The translations under genes and the position numbers were made by a program. 10,266 bases of DNA from an uncultured Prevotellaceae bacterium (lineage in GTDB: Bacteria; Bacteroidota; Bacteroidia; Bacteroidales; Bacteroidaceae), in the NCBI GenBank assembly GCA_946624335.1, contig CAMOSA010000084.1:1-10266 (forward strand), read 5' to 3'. Of this stretch, positions 1 through 7,484 are shown one piece after another. A model generated the notes under the pieces. It searched no databases and was not told where the DNA came from. It saw only the letters and a program-made list of their open reading frames with translations. Position 1 is the stretch's first letter; each line of letters opens with the position of its first letter.

Positions 1-1
1 C

Positions 2-2782
2 GCAAATGGCTGGACTGCTTCCCAAACCCCTACTTTTGATGGCAGTAATGTAGGCGCCGAGTATTGGAACAAGAGTGGTGCCTCCATCAAACAGACATTG
101 AGCAACTTACCCGCCGGTTCCTACGACCTTATCGCTGTAGCACTCACTCGCGATGGCATGACAGCCACCCTCAATGCAGGCTCCAACACCACGAGCATAG
201 TCACCGTTGGCAGCGGCACTGTGAACAATCGTACTCAAGCCAACACATGGTTCAACGCCGGTAATGGTGTGAACAAGCTTGAGTTCACCCATGCCGGAGG
301 AAACCTCGAGATTGGTCTGACCGCCGACAATGCCAATGGAGACCACTGGTTGGTCTGGCGCTCCTTCGTTCTCCTCTACAAGGGGCTGGACCTCTCTGAG
401 TTGAAGGCAGCTCTTCAGGCTCAGATTGATGCTGTTCCTGCTCTCCAAGGCACTACCACCACCGCTGCTTACAATGCTGCCAAGAACTATGCTGACGGTA
501 TTGATATGGATGCCCTGACAACAGAAGAGGCTATCTCCACTGCATCTACCGAGCTTGCTACACTCGTTGATGCAGCCAAAGCTTTGCAGGCGAACTATAC
601 TCGCTACAATAACATCAAGAGCGCAGCTAAGGCTAATGCTTCTGCTACAAACACAACTGACGCTGATGCTGCTCTTGCAGCCGCAACCACCAACGAAGCT
701 ATCGACGCTGCTGTTGCAACTCTCCGTGCTGCCTTCCTCGCTGAGTTGCCCAACGTAACGGTTTCCACCGACGGCCTCGACGTAACTGCTGTTATGGTGG
801 ACAATGCTTCCGTGGCTCAGAACACTAACTATTGGACAAGTTACAAGTATCCTTCTTCACCCGATGGTGGTAGCTTCGGTAAATGTAGCTATGATGAGTG
901 CGAGTTCTACCAGCAGAACTTCAAGTTCTACCAGATACTGGCCATGACTCCTGGAACTTGGGAGTTCGGCGTCACTGGTTTCCACCGTGCAGGTAATCAC
1001 TCGACATACTTCTATGCTGGCGATGACAAGATTCTCATTCCTGGCGTAGGTAGAGATGTCGTGAACACCATGGCTCAAGCCAAAACCTATTTCGATAATG
1101 GCAACGGTAAGGTTGCCTTGAAGTTCCTCATCGAAACGGCTGGCAATGTGGAGATAGGTATCGATAACAAGGATACTGAGACTGACAAGTGGACTATCTT
1201 CCGCAACTTCACCCTGAAGTACTATGGTCCCGTAGACTACAGCATATATGACGAGCAGTGGGCTGCTGCCGTGGCTGCTGCCAATGCTGCAAAGACCGCT
1301 GCCGCCAACGCTAATGTCACCGGTGCTGAGCTGACAGCCCTTGACGCAGCCATTGCTGATGCTCCCGACGGCTCCAGCAAGGCTAACTATCTAGAGAAGA
1401 TTCAGGCTTTGGAGGCTGCTACCCAGACCTTCACTGCTGCTGCTGCTTCCTACGACCAGTATGTGGCCTATCGTGCTGAAACCGTGTCTCTCTTCGGTGA
1501 GGAACTGGCTGCTACCGTTGCAGTTCCCACCACCGCTGCTGAGGCAGCTGCGGCTGTTCAGAACCTGAACATTGCTCAGTACAATAAGGTGGCCAGTGAC
1601 TATACTTACTCGCTGAACGGCTTGATTGGCGACTTCGGTTCATGGACAGGCACTGCTACCGTAGCTGGCGAAGCTGCTGAACCCAACTATCTCACCAATG
1701 AGCACTGGAGCGGTGCCACCCACGCCTACTACGAGCAGGCTTCCGCTGGTTGGGGAAATGCCAACGGCTGGACGATCAAGTACGAGAAGACCTGCAAACT
1801 GCCTGCTGGCAGTTATGTCATTAAGGTGGCTGCACGCTCTTCTGTCGACACACAGAGCACCGTCAGCTGCTCCGCTACGAGCACGACCATCTCTTTGCCC
1901 AACGTGGGCGCAGCTTCAAAGGGTATTACCACCGCCGGTGTTGCCAGTTGGAGCGATAGCGACAACTTCGCCAATAGTAACAACGGCTTTGGTTGGCAGT
2001 GGCGTTTCCTGCCCTTCACGCTGACCGAGGAGACCGAGGTGACCATGACCTTCTATGCTGAGACCAGCAAGCAGTACAATTGGATGTCCATCGCCGATGG
2101 CGAACTGCTGTCTGCTACTGATATTGCTACCGCTGTTGCTTATAACGAGACAGCTAATAACAGCATCGAGAATGTTGACGTGGCCAACGTAACCATTACC
2201 CGCAATATTAAGGAAGGCTTCAACACCGTCGTTCTGCCCTTCACGCTGACAGCTAATCAAGTTACAGCCGCCTTCGGTACTGGCACCGAGGTTTACAACT
2301 TCTCCGAGAATAGCGCCGACGCCAACGAAATCACCGTCAACTTCAACAAGGGTGATGGCTCCATTGAAGCTAACGTTCCCGTCCTCGTGAAGGCAACAGT
2401 CGCCAGCACGGAGCAAGTTTTCAACGGCGTGCAGGTCGTTGCTGCTACTGATGCTAAGGTCGCAGGCACGAATGCCAACTTCGTCGGTGTCTATGCTCCT
2501 GCTACAGTTGCTGATGGCGACTACTTCATCGGTAAGGGTGCCGTATACAAGAGCGCTGGCGCTACCAACATCAACGCCTTCCGCGCATACATCGACGTGG
2601 ATAACACGGTCGCAGGCGAAGTCAAGATGTTCATCGAGGACGAAGGCATCCAAACCGCTATCGACGCCATCGACGCTGAGGCTACGGCCAAGGGCGCTAT
2701 CTTCAACCTTGCTGGTCAGCGCGTGAACAATGCTCAGAAGGGCATCTACATCGTGGGCGGCAAGAAGGTCGTGATTAAGTAA
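2..2782 (+). CDS. Large modular secreted protein, 5'-truncated by the window edge
   Basis: The frame is open from the window edge (first full codon at position 2), so 926 C-terminal residues are visible and the true start and any signal peptide lie outside. A TTG at 98 is internal. Using residue numbers from position 2, the protein alternates beta-sandwich-like modules rich in Trp, Tyr, Gly and Asn (about 1-128, 252-411, 533-710) with Ala-rich helical spacers resembling FIVAR-type linkers (about 129-251 and 412-530). A beta-rich domain with the motif GFNTVVLPF (about 739-747) follows. The tail contains FNLAGQRVNNAQKGIYIVGG and ends KKVVIK. The sandwich modules each contain a 'LPAGSY/TPGTWEF' strand and an 'EIG' strand, the pattern of galactose-binding-fold or carbohydrate-binding domains. 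No catalytic domain is visible, though one could lie upstream. I infer a cell-surface or secreted glycan-binding or adhesive protein. It is a paralogue in architecture of the gene at 4841, and a small ORF follows 129 bases after its stop. Confidence 0.85.
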   Translation, partial: ANGWTASQTPTFDGSNVGAEYWNKSGASIKQTLSNLPAGSYDLIAVALTRDGMTATLNAGSNTTSIVTVGSGTVNNRTQANTWFNAGNGVNKLEFTHAGGNLEIGLTADNANGDHWLVWRSFVLLYKGLDLSELKAALQAQIDAVPALQGTTTTAAYNAAKNYADGIDMDALTTEEAISTASTELATLVDAAKALQANYTRYNNIKSAAKANASATNTTDADAALAAATTNEAIDAAVATLRAAFLAELPNVTVSTDGLDVTAVMVDNASVAQNTNYWTSYKYPSSPDGGSFGKCSYDECEFYQQNFKFYQILAMTPGTWEFGVTGFHRAGNHSTYFYAGDDKILIPGVGRDVVNTMAQAKTYFDNGNGKVALKFLIETAGNVEIGIDNKDTETDKWTIFRNFTLKYYGPVDYSIYDEQWAAAVAAANAAKTAAANANVTGAELTALDAAIADAPDGSSKANYLEKIQALEAATQTFTAAAASYDQYVAYRAETVSLFGEELAATVAVPTTAAEAAAAVQNLNIAQYNKVASDYTYSLNGLIGDFGSWTGTATVAGEAAEPNYLTNEHWSGATHAYYEQASAGWGNANGWTIKYEKTCKLPAGSYVIKVAARSSVDTQSTVSCSATSTTISLPNVGAASKGITTAGVASWSDSDNFANSNNGFGWQWRFLPFTLTEETEVTMTFYAETSKQYNWMSIADGELLSATDIATAVAYNETANNSIENVDVANVTITRNIKEGFNTVVLPFTLTANQVTAAFGTGTEVYNFSENSADANEITVNFNKGDGSIEANVPVLVKATVASTEQVFNGVQVVAATDAKVAGTNANFVGVYAPATVADGDYFIGKGAVYKSAGATNINAFRAYIDVDNTVAGEVKMFIEDEGIQTAIDAIDAEATAKGAIFNLAGQRVNNAQKGIYIVGGKKVVIK

Positions 2783-2787
2783 AAAAA

Positions 2788-2928
2788 GGATAAACGAAAA
2801 GAGAAAAATGAAGGAAAAGGGAAAGGTTCCTTCATTCAGCAGTGAGATAATTTTTATCTTTTCATTCATTTTTCTCTTTTCTCTTGTTAATTTTTAATTT
2901 ACATACGAAGTATGAAAAAGACATATAT
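2788..2928 (+). repeat. 141-bp identical repeat, copy 1
   Basis: Every base matches 7344-7484. It begins 5 bases after the stop codon of the upstream large gene and ends within codon 6 of the small ORF starting at 2912. It contains a 24-bp inverted repeat and the T/A-rich leader of the small ORF. The flanking coding sequences diverge on both sides, so the identity is not simply that of a recent whole-locus duplication. Confidence 0.97.
2796..2881 (+). terminator. Long inverted repeat between large gene and small ORF (possible terminator or attenuator), copy 1
   Basis: The left arm 2796-2819 pairs with the right arm 2858-2881 over 24 bp with one mismatch and a 38-base loop. The right arm is pyrimidine-rich and is followed by CTCTTGTTAATTTTTAATTT. 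A competing perfect 10-bp stem pairs AATGAAGGAA (2807-2816) with TTCCTTCATT (2827-2836) around a 10-base loop. The two folds share the left-arm bases and cannot coexist. The inverted repeat is certain. Termination or attenuation is inferred from position between two same-strand genes. Confidence 0.6.
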
Positions 2929-3091
2929 CATTCCTGCATTAGAGGTGACGCCCTGCGTCGCAGAACAGATGATTGCCGCAAGCATCACTCAAGTCGGTGG
3001 TAACTCCGGCATCGGTCTTGGTGATGGCACAGTGCCCACCGAGGCTGACGTCAAGGGCAGCTTCTACGGCGAGACCCTCTTCGACGAGTAA
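2912..3091 (+). CDS. Small acidic protein of the MKKTYI(I/A)P type, 59 aa, unknown function
   Basis: ATG at 2912 and TAA at 3089-3091 encode 59 residues. The protein starts MKKTYIIPALEVTPC, has a short Ala/Ser stretch (MIAASI, residues 20-25), a Gly-rich centre and an acidic end (GETLFDE). There is no transmembrane helix or convincing signal peptide. I do not recognise a function. Short proteins opening MKK-x-Y-x-x-P with a conserved hydrophobic-Ala-x-Ser motif near residue 22 are, to my knowledge, common and uncharacterised in Prevotellaceae. The gene at 7468 is its partner: the first six residues match, the middle motif and acidic C-terminus are alike, and the rest differs, which argues that both are translated. 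It lies 129 bases behind the large gene with no clear promoter of its own, so read-through past the inverted repeat is the likeliest source of transcript. Two hairpins follow. Confidence 0.75.
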   Translation: MKKTYIIPALEVTPCVAEQMIAASITQVGGNSGIGLGDGTVPTEADVKGSFYGETLFDE

Positions 3092-3101
3092 GCGAACCCA
3101 C

Positions 3102-3114
3102 GGGGCACTGCCCC
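3102..3114 (+). other. Short GC hairpin after small ORF 1
   Basis: GGGGC (3102-3106) pairs with GCCCC (3110-3114) around ACT. It is the first of two consecutive hairpins behind the small ORF, and the same two-hairpin order occurs after the second small ORF. Confidence 0.5.
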
Positions 3115-3127
3115 ATACACTCTGACC

Positions 3128-3161
3128 GCACCGCACATACCACACACGGTATGTGCGGTGC
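3128..3161 (+). terminator. Hairpin, probable terminator of cassette 1
   Basis: GCACCGCACATACC (3128-3141) pairs perfectly with GGTATGTGCGGTGC (3148-3161) around a 6-base loop. There are 36 bases between the small ORF stop and the stem. No T-tract follows. The equivalent hairpin at 7688 has the same stem length with four compensated base-pair changes, supporting selection on the fold. Confidence 0.7.
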
Positions 3162-3213
3162 CTGCGTATCGGGAGGGCGATAGGTTTGGCTGAAGAAAAA
3201 ATAGGTGCTAAAA

Positions 3214-3245
3214 TTTTGCCGTCTCAGAAATAAGACCTATATTTG
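3214..3245 (+). promoter_or_regulatory. Bacteroidetes-type promoter of the Rpn nuclease gene
   Basis: TTTTG at 3214-3218 (-33 box) and TATATTTG at 3238-3245 (-7 box, consensus TAnnTTTG) are separated by 19 bases, matching the Bacteroidetes primary sigma factor pattern. The start codon is 39 bases downstream, giving a leader of roughly 30 bases. Confidence 0.8.
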
Positions 3246-3284
3246 CGGCGTGAAAAGTTATTCCGTTAACGTCAACAGGCGACT

Positions 3285-4205
3285 ATGAGTCAGTTCATCA
3301 ACCCTTTCACCGATGTCGGCTTCAAGCGCATCTTCGGGCAGGAGGTGTCCAAGCCCCTGCTCCTCGACTTCCTCAACCACCTCCTTGAGGGCGAACGCGT
3401 CATTGTCGACCTGAAGTTCTTGGACAAGGAGCTGCCGGGTGTCTATGACGGCGACCGCAGCACCATCTACGATATCTATTGTCAGACAGACACTGGCGAA
3501 TATATCATCGTGGAGATGCAGAACCGCTATCAGCACACCTTCAAGCAGCGCAGCGTGTACTATGCCGCGCAGGCCATAGCCCGACAGGGCGAGCGTGGCA
3601 GCCAGTGGGGCTATGATGTCAAGGCGGTCTACGTGGTGTCGTTCCTCAACTTCGTCCTGAAGGAGGTCTCCGCCGACTTCCGCACCGATGTGGGGCTGAT
3701 GGACTTGCACCACCACACCCTCTTCTCCGACAGCCTGCGCCTCATCTACCTGCAGCTGCCTCTTTTTGAGAAGGAGGCCGATGAATGTGACACGGATTTT
3801 GAACGTTGGATTTATGTACTGAAGAATATGGAAACGTTGAACAGACTACCCTTTGCCGCCCAGAGCGCAGTATTCCAGAAGCTGGCCAGCATCACCGACG
3901 TGGCCTCTCTGAGCAAGGATGACCGCATGAAGTATGACGAGAGCCTGCGCAAGTTCCGCGACACGCTCGCCGTCATGCAGACCGAACGCATGGAGGGGCA
4001 CGCCATGGGATATGCCGAGGGCCATGCCGAGGGTCGTGCTGAGGGTCGTGCCGAGGGTCGTGCCGAAGGTCGTGCCGAGGGTCGTGCCGAGGGCATGATA
4101 GAAGAAAGGCAGGAGAACGCCCGCAAGATGAAAGCCCTTGGCATTGCGACGGATATGATAGCTCAGGTCACTGGTCTCACCGCTGATGACATAGCGCAGC
4201 TGTGA
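3285..4205 (+). CDS. Rpn family PD-(D/E)XK nuclease / putative transposase
   Basis: The 306-residue protein fits the Rpn (recombination-promoting nuclease) family, often annotated as a putative transposase of the PDDEXK_2 type. The family opening is seen as FINPFTDVGFKRIFG (residues 4-18). The likely metal-binding core is Asp63 in STIYDIYC and Glu77-x-Gln79 in YIIVEMQ. The family makes Mg-dependent DNA endonucleases; E. coli members promote RecA-independent recombination and have been linked to phage defence. Residues 242-269 are seven tetrapeptides of the form G-(Y/H/R)-A-E, a charged segment typical of the family, and the C-terminus (KALGIATDMIAQVTGLTADD, then IAQL) looks like the usual small helical domain. 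All expected core residues are present, so it looks intact. It is a single-gene unit with its own promoter and terminator hairpin, lying between two large secreted-protein cassettes. I see no terminal inverted repeats that would make it an insertion sequence. Confidence 0.92.
   Translation: MSQFINPFTDVGFKRIFGQEVSKPLLLDFLNHLLEGERVIVDLKFLDKELPGVYDGDRSTIYDIYCQTDTGEYIIVEMQNRYQHTFKQRSVYYAAQAIARQGERGSQWGYDVKAVYVVSFLNFVLKEVSADFRTDVGLMDLHHHTLFSDSLRLIYLQLPLFEKEADECDTDFERWIYVLKNMETLNRLPFAAQSAVFQKLASITDVASLSKDDRMKYDESLRKFRDTLAVMQTERMEGHAMGYAEGHAEGRAEGRAEGRAEGRAEGRAEGMIEERQENARKMKALGIATDMIAQVTGLTADDIAQL
4008..4091 (+). repeat. 12-bp in-frame tandem repeat in the Rpn gene
   Basis: Seven 12-base units of the type GG(T/C)CGTGCCGAG encode G-(Y/H/R)-A-E repeats. 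The last five units all encode GRAE and are almost identical in DNA, so slipped-strand gain or loss would change length without breaking the frame. Confidence 0.95.
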
Positions 4206-4731
4206 CCTGTCCTGCCGTGCATAGCCCCGCCTCTGATCTTCTCGCCTGTTCATCAGAACATCCCCGTCCACACATCTCCTTTGCCGTGGCCTTAACGTCG
4301 TTCGTTAGGGCCACGGCCTCGTAATGTATGAACGTCCTGACGGGCGTTAGCCTACATGATTCACGTGAATGCCCTTCAACGATTCTTTCACACGAATGAT
4401 CACGAATAGATCATGAATAACCCAATAATCATTCATGCCTAATTATACAAGCAATTCGTGTCAAGATGAAAGACTTCGCGTCATAACCTATTTCAGTCCG
4501 CGGATCATTCAAGTTAGCGCTCCAACGAATGTTGTCATGTCATTCCTGTGAAAACACTTTTTTCTTTCAAAAGTACCGCACATGTCATAGATAAGCGAAA
4601 AGGTTTTCGGGCTGAGCTGTCTTTGTTTGTCTCAACGCGCATTCATCGGTGTTAAGTCAAGCGCTGCAGCGCTGCTACATCTACCCTCACGTCAAGCAAT
4701 CGGCCCCTTAAAGCAAAAAAAATGCTAAATC
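4206..4731. other. Gene-free stretch with multiple short palindromes
   Basis: No convincing coding frame or RNA gene is seen. It contains the hairpin at 4283-4317, a 7-bp hairpin at 4331-4348 (one G-U pair), the perfect palindrome ATTCACGTGAAT (4359-4370), a CACGAAT-type run at 4391-4418 with CATGAAT (4412-4418) pairing ATTCATG (4431-4437), and the perfect palindrome AGCGCTGCAGCGCT (4660-4673). The rest looks unstructured. It is long for a Bacteroidetes intergenic region and may include upstream control sites for the gene at 4841 or decayed repeats. Confidence 0.5.
4283..4317 (+). terminator. Hairpin, probable terminator of the Rpn gene
   Basis: GCCGTGGCCTTAACG (4283-4297) pairs with CGTTAGGGCCACGGC (4303-4317) over 15 bp with one G-U pair and a 5-base loop. 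It lies 77 bases beyond the Rpn stop codon. No T-tract follows, as with the other hairpins in the window. Confidence 0.65.
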
Positions 4732-4763
4732 TTTGGCTGTTGGCATAAAAATAACTATATTTG
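4732..4763 (+). promoter_or_regulatory. Bacteroidetes-type promoter of the second large secreted protein
   Basis: TTTG at 4732-4735 and TATATTTG at 4756-4763 are 20 bases apart, a strong match to the TTTG/TAnnTTTG pattern. Transcription should start near 4770, giving a leader of about 70 bases to the ATG at 4841. Confidence 0.85.
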
Positions 4764-4840
4764 CCACCAAATAGGGCCTTGAAAACAATAGAATGACACA
4801 ATATATTCAATTAACTCAATTATTAACTAAAAACAAGCAA

Positions 4841-7339
4841 ATGAAACTAAAACAACTTCTCGCCGCCGCGCTCCTCACGGTCAGCGCTGGCGCATCGGCA
4901 CAGACGGACGTCACCAGCACGTACCTGAAGAACGCCGACTTCTCGTCCACAGAAGGGTGGACTCAAGAACATCCCAGTCAGTATTGGTCATTAGGTAATG
5001 GCCTGATTGGAACTTATGCGGTTGCAAACAATAAGACATCAACAACTGATGGAACACACTTGGCAACAGAATACTGCTTGGGTATTCAGTGCCGTTGGTC
5101 AACCAATTATGCCGCTTTCACCCAAACGACCTCTGAACTTCCTGCAGGTGTGTACACGCTTACTTATGACGTTCAGAATACTAATGCCTCAACAAAAGCT
5201 ACTTATGAAAATCGTTTTAAAGTTACCGTTGGAAGTAATACATATTCGGATTCTAAGACGGAATGGATGAACGGTAAGAGTGCATGGACAACGCATACGA
5301 TTAAATTTACTCTTACCGAAGCTTCTGCAGCCACGTTTAGTTTCGGCTATGGAACAAGCGACAATAATTTTGGTACTGGCGCTACTCCGCACTTGTATGT
5401 CAGCCATCTGAACCTTACTTGGGCAGATCCTCTTCAGGATGCCAAGGCCGCTCTTCAGGCTGAAATCAATAAAGCTAAGCTTTGCGATGCTAAGGAAGGT
5501 CTGACAAGTGCTATCAGCACTGCCGAAAGCGTGCTGTCGAGCGCAACAGCAATAACGGAATTGGAAGACGCTCTTGCTGCCCTGCAGGCCGCTGACAAGG
5601 ATGCCGTATTACGTTACGAGAACGGACTGGCTGACGCTACTGCATCAGAGCCTGTGACTACAAGCTTTGTAGTGAATGGAACGTTCGATAGCGGTATCAA
5701 TGGTTGGTCTCGCACAGGTACATTCCAGAACAACAAGACAGCCAACAACCAAGCTGGTGCATTTACGGGTAATTTCTATGAGAACTGGAATGGTAGCGCA
5801 CAGGCTAACAAGATGTATCAGGTTCTCGAGAACATTCCTAACGGAACCTATCGCCTGGACATCGCAGCCTTCGTGAACACATTGGCAGATCCTAACGAAA
5901 GCCAGTTCGTGTTTGCAAACAGCGATAAAGTATATCTTACAGCAGGTGAGCCTACGGCATACGAGGTCTATACTGTTGTCACCAACAACACTATAGAAAT
6001 CGGTCTCGAACAGACTACTGCTACTGCTAACTGGATGGGTATCGACAATGTCAGCTTGAGGTACTATGGTGCAGGTGATGTTATCGAAGAGGCTAAGGCT
6101 GGTGCTCCTTTCATCGCTGCCAAGGATGCTCTTCAGGCTACCATCGATGCCGCTCCTTCCGTGCTCACAACGAACATCGGAGACGGAGTGTTCCAGTTGG
6201 CAAAGTCTGGCGTAGACACTTATGCTGATGCTCTTGCTGCTGCTCAGGCAGCTCTTAATGCAACTGATGCAACGATTGCTTCTCTCGAAGCTGCCAAGAC
6301 GACATTTGAGGCTGCCATTGCAGCTTACCAAGCTCTCGAGCTCAACGCTCCCGCTGACGGTCAGCTCTTCAACGTCGTCCTGACTTTTGCAGGTTGGACC
6401 TACGACCAAAAGGCTATGACCTTCATCGCAAATGGTCGTACAGACGCAGGTAACTACAATATCCAGTATAAAGAAGCTGCTAACACGAACCTGGCTCAGG
6501 CATTCACCTTCACCAAGGTTGAGGGCAACAAGTACAAGATGTCTCAGATTGATGCTGACGGCGTAGTCCGTTACATCTCCACCGGCGTGCCTTATAGCGG
6601 CAACGCTAATCAGATCCGCACCGTAACGGAGGCTGATAAGGCTCTCCTCATTGAGGTTATCCCGACAAATGTCGAGGGCGTTTACAACCTGCGTAACACC
6701 GAGGCCAACAACTATATCGGTTCTCAGGACGCTGGCGTCTACACCGTGAACTCGCACATCGACTTCGCCCTCGTCGAGACCACCAAGCCCTCTATCGCTA
6801 TCAACACCACCGCTGCCGGTTGGGGTACTGTGATGCTTCCCTTCGCTGTGGCTTCCCTGCCCGCAGAGGTGAAGGCATACAGCTGCGCCGAGGTTGACGG
6901 AAACACCCTGACCCTCGTGGAGGCTACTGCTCTCGAGGCCAACAAGCCTTACATCATCGAAGGCGCTTGGAACGAGACTCTGACAGGCGATGCCCAAGGC
7001 ATAGATATGACCTATACCGCAGGTCTGCTGACCGGTACTTACGCCCAGGTTGCAGCTCCCAATGGCAGCTACATCTTGCAGAAGCAGGATGAGAAGGTCG
7101 GCTTCTATCAGGTTGACACAGAGGTTGCTCAGCCCAATGTCCCCGCGAACCACGCTTACCTGACCAAAGATGACGGCTCAGCTGTCAAGGCCTTCTTCCT
7201 TGGCGGTGGCGAGGATGCCATCCAGAGCGTCTTCGACGGCGTTGCTGCCGGTGAGATCTACAACGTAGCTGGTCAGCGCATCAACAAGCTGCAGCGCGGC
7301 GTGAACATCGTGAACGGCAAGAAGGTCGTGATCAAGTAA
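4841..7339 (+). CDS. Large modular secreted protein with signal peptide
   Basis: The ATG at 4841 is preferred over the in-frame ATG at 4793 because it opens directly into a signal peptide: MKLKQLLAAALLTVSAGASA, cleavage expected after residue 20. The mature 812-residue protein has a beta-sandwich-like module (about 22-197), an Ala-rich helical spacer (198-258), a second beta module with the carbohydrate-binding-like opening VVNGTFDSGINGWSRTG (277-293) through residue 410, another helical spacer (415-500), a region with 'YIS'/'YNLRNTEANNYIGSQDAG' repeats suggesting a beta-trefoil-like fold (504-647), a domain with GWGTVMLPF (660-668), and the tail IYNVAGQRINKLQRGVNIVN then GKKVVIK. No enzyme motif is visible. 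I infer an exported glycan-binding or adhesive protein. The tail may be a sorting signal of the type IX secretion kind or a simple structural cap. The N-terminal module is distinctly A/T-richer than the signal peptide before it and the domains after it. Confidence 0.85.
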   Translation: MKLKQLLAAALLTVSAGASAQTDVTSTYLKNADFSSTEGWTQEHPSQYWSLGNGLIGTYAVANNKTSTTDGTHLATEYCLGIQCRWSTNYAAFTQTTSELPAGVYTLTYDVQNTNASTKATYENRFKVTVGSNTYSDSKTEWMNGKSAWTTHTIKFTLTEASAATFSFGYGTSDNNFGTGATPHLYVSHLNLTWADPLQDAKAALQAEINKAKLCDAKEGLTSAISTAESVLSSATAITELEDALAALQAADKDAVLRYENGLADATASEPVTTSFVVNGTFDSGINGWSRTGTFQNNKTANNQAGAFTGNFYENWNGSAQANKMYQVLENIPNGTYRLDIAAFVNTLADPNESQFVFANSDKVYLTAGEPTAYEVYTVVTNNTIEIGLEQTTATANWMGIDNVSLRYYGAGDVIEEAKAGAPFIAAKDALQATIDAAPSVLTTNIGDGVFQLAKSGVDTYADALAAAQAALNATDATIASLEAAKTTFEAAIAAYQALELNAPADGQLFNVVLTFAGWTYDQKAMTFIANGRTDAGNYNIQYKEAANTNLAQAFTFTKVEGNKYKMSQIDADGVVRYISTGVPYSGNANQIRTVTEADKALLIEVIPTNVEGVYNLRNTEANNYIGSQDAGVYTVNSHIDFALVETTKPSIAINTTAAGWGTVMLPFAVASLPAEVKAYSCAEVDGNTLTLVEATALEANKPYIIEGAWNETLTGDAQGIDMTYTAGLLTGTYAQVAAPNGSYILQKQDEKVGFYQVDTEVAQPNVPANHAYLTKDDGSAVKAFFLGGGEDAIQSVFDGVAAGEIYNVAGQRINKLQRGVNIVNGKKVVIK

Positions 7340-7343
7340 AAGA

Positions 7344-7484
7344 GGATAAACGAAAAGAGAAAAATGAAGGAAAAGGGAAAGGTTCCTTCATTCAGCAGTG
7401 AGATAATTTTTATCTTTTCATTCATTTTTCTCTTTTCTCTTGTTAATTTTTAATTTACATACGAAGTATGAAAAAGACATATAT
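7344..7484 (+). repeat. 141-bp identical repeat, copy 2
   Basis: Identical to 2788-2928 at all 141 positions, with no insertions or deletions. It starts 4 bases after the large gene's stop codon (5 in copy 1) and ends within codon 6 of the small ORF at 7468. Confidence 0.97.
7352..7437 (+). terminator. Long inverted repeat between large gene and small ORF, copy 2
   Basis: The arms 7352-7375 and 7414-7437 pair over 24 bp with one mismatch. The alternative 10-bp stem is at 7363-7372 with 7383-7392. Sequence and interpretation are the same as for copy 1, so it adds no independent covariation evidence. Confidence 0.6.

Noticed and set aside
1916..2869. Long minus-strand open frame of about 317 codons opposite the first large gene
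   Set aside because: It mirrors a repetitive Ala/Thr-rich gene in a biased frame, starts in the inverted repeat, shows no domain, and the plus-strand protein has clear modules.
2885..2911. Separate promoter for the small ORF in TTAATTTTTAATTT
   Set aside because: TAATTTTT only loosely resembles TAnnTTTG, there is no TTTG at the right distance, and such A/T runs are common ahead of Bacteroidetes start codons.
3285..4205. Rpn gene as part of an insertion sequence
   Set aside because: No flanking terminal inverted repeats or target duplications were found. It has its own promoter and hairpin, and the family is not shown to move like an IS.
4793..4840. Upstream in-frame ATG for the second large protein
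   Set aside because: It would put 16 polar residues before a standard signal peptide. The ATG at 4841 gives a normal export signal.
5645..7153. Minus-strand open frame of about 502 codons opposite the second large gene
   Set aside because: It has no promoter or recognisable domain. The plus strand has a signal peptide, promoter and conserved tail, so this is an antisense shadow of biased codon use.
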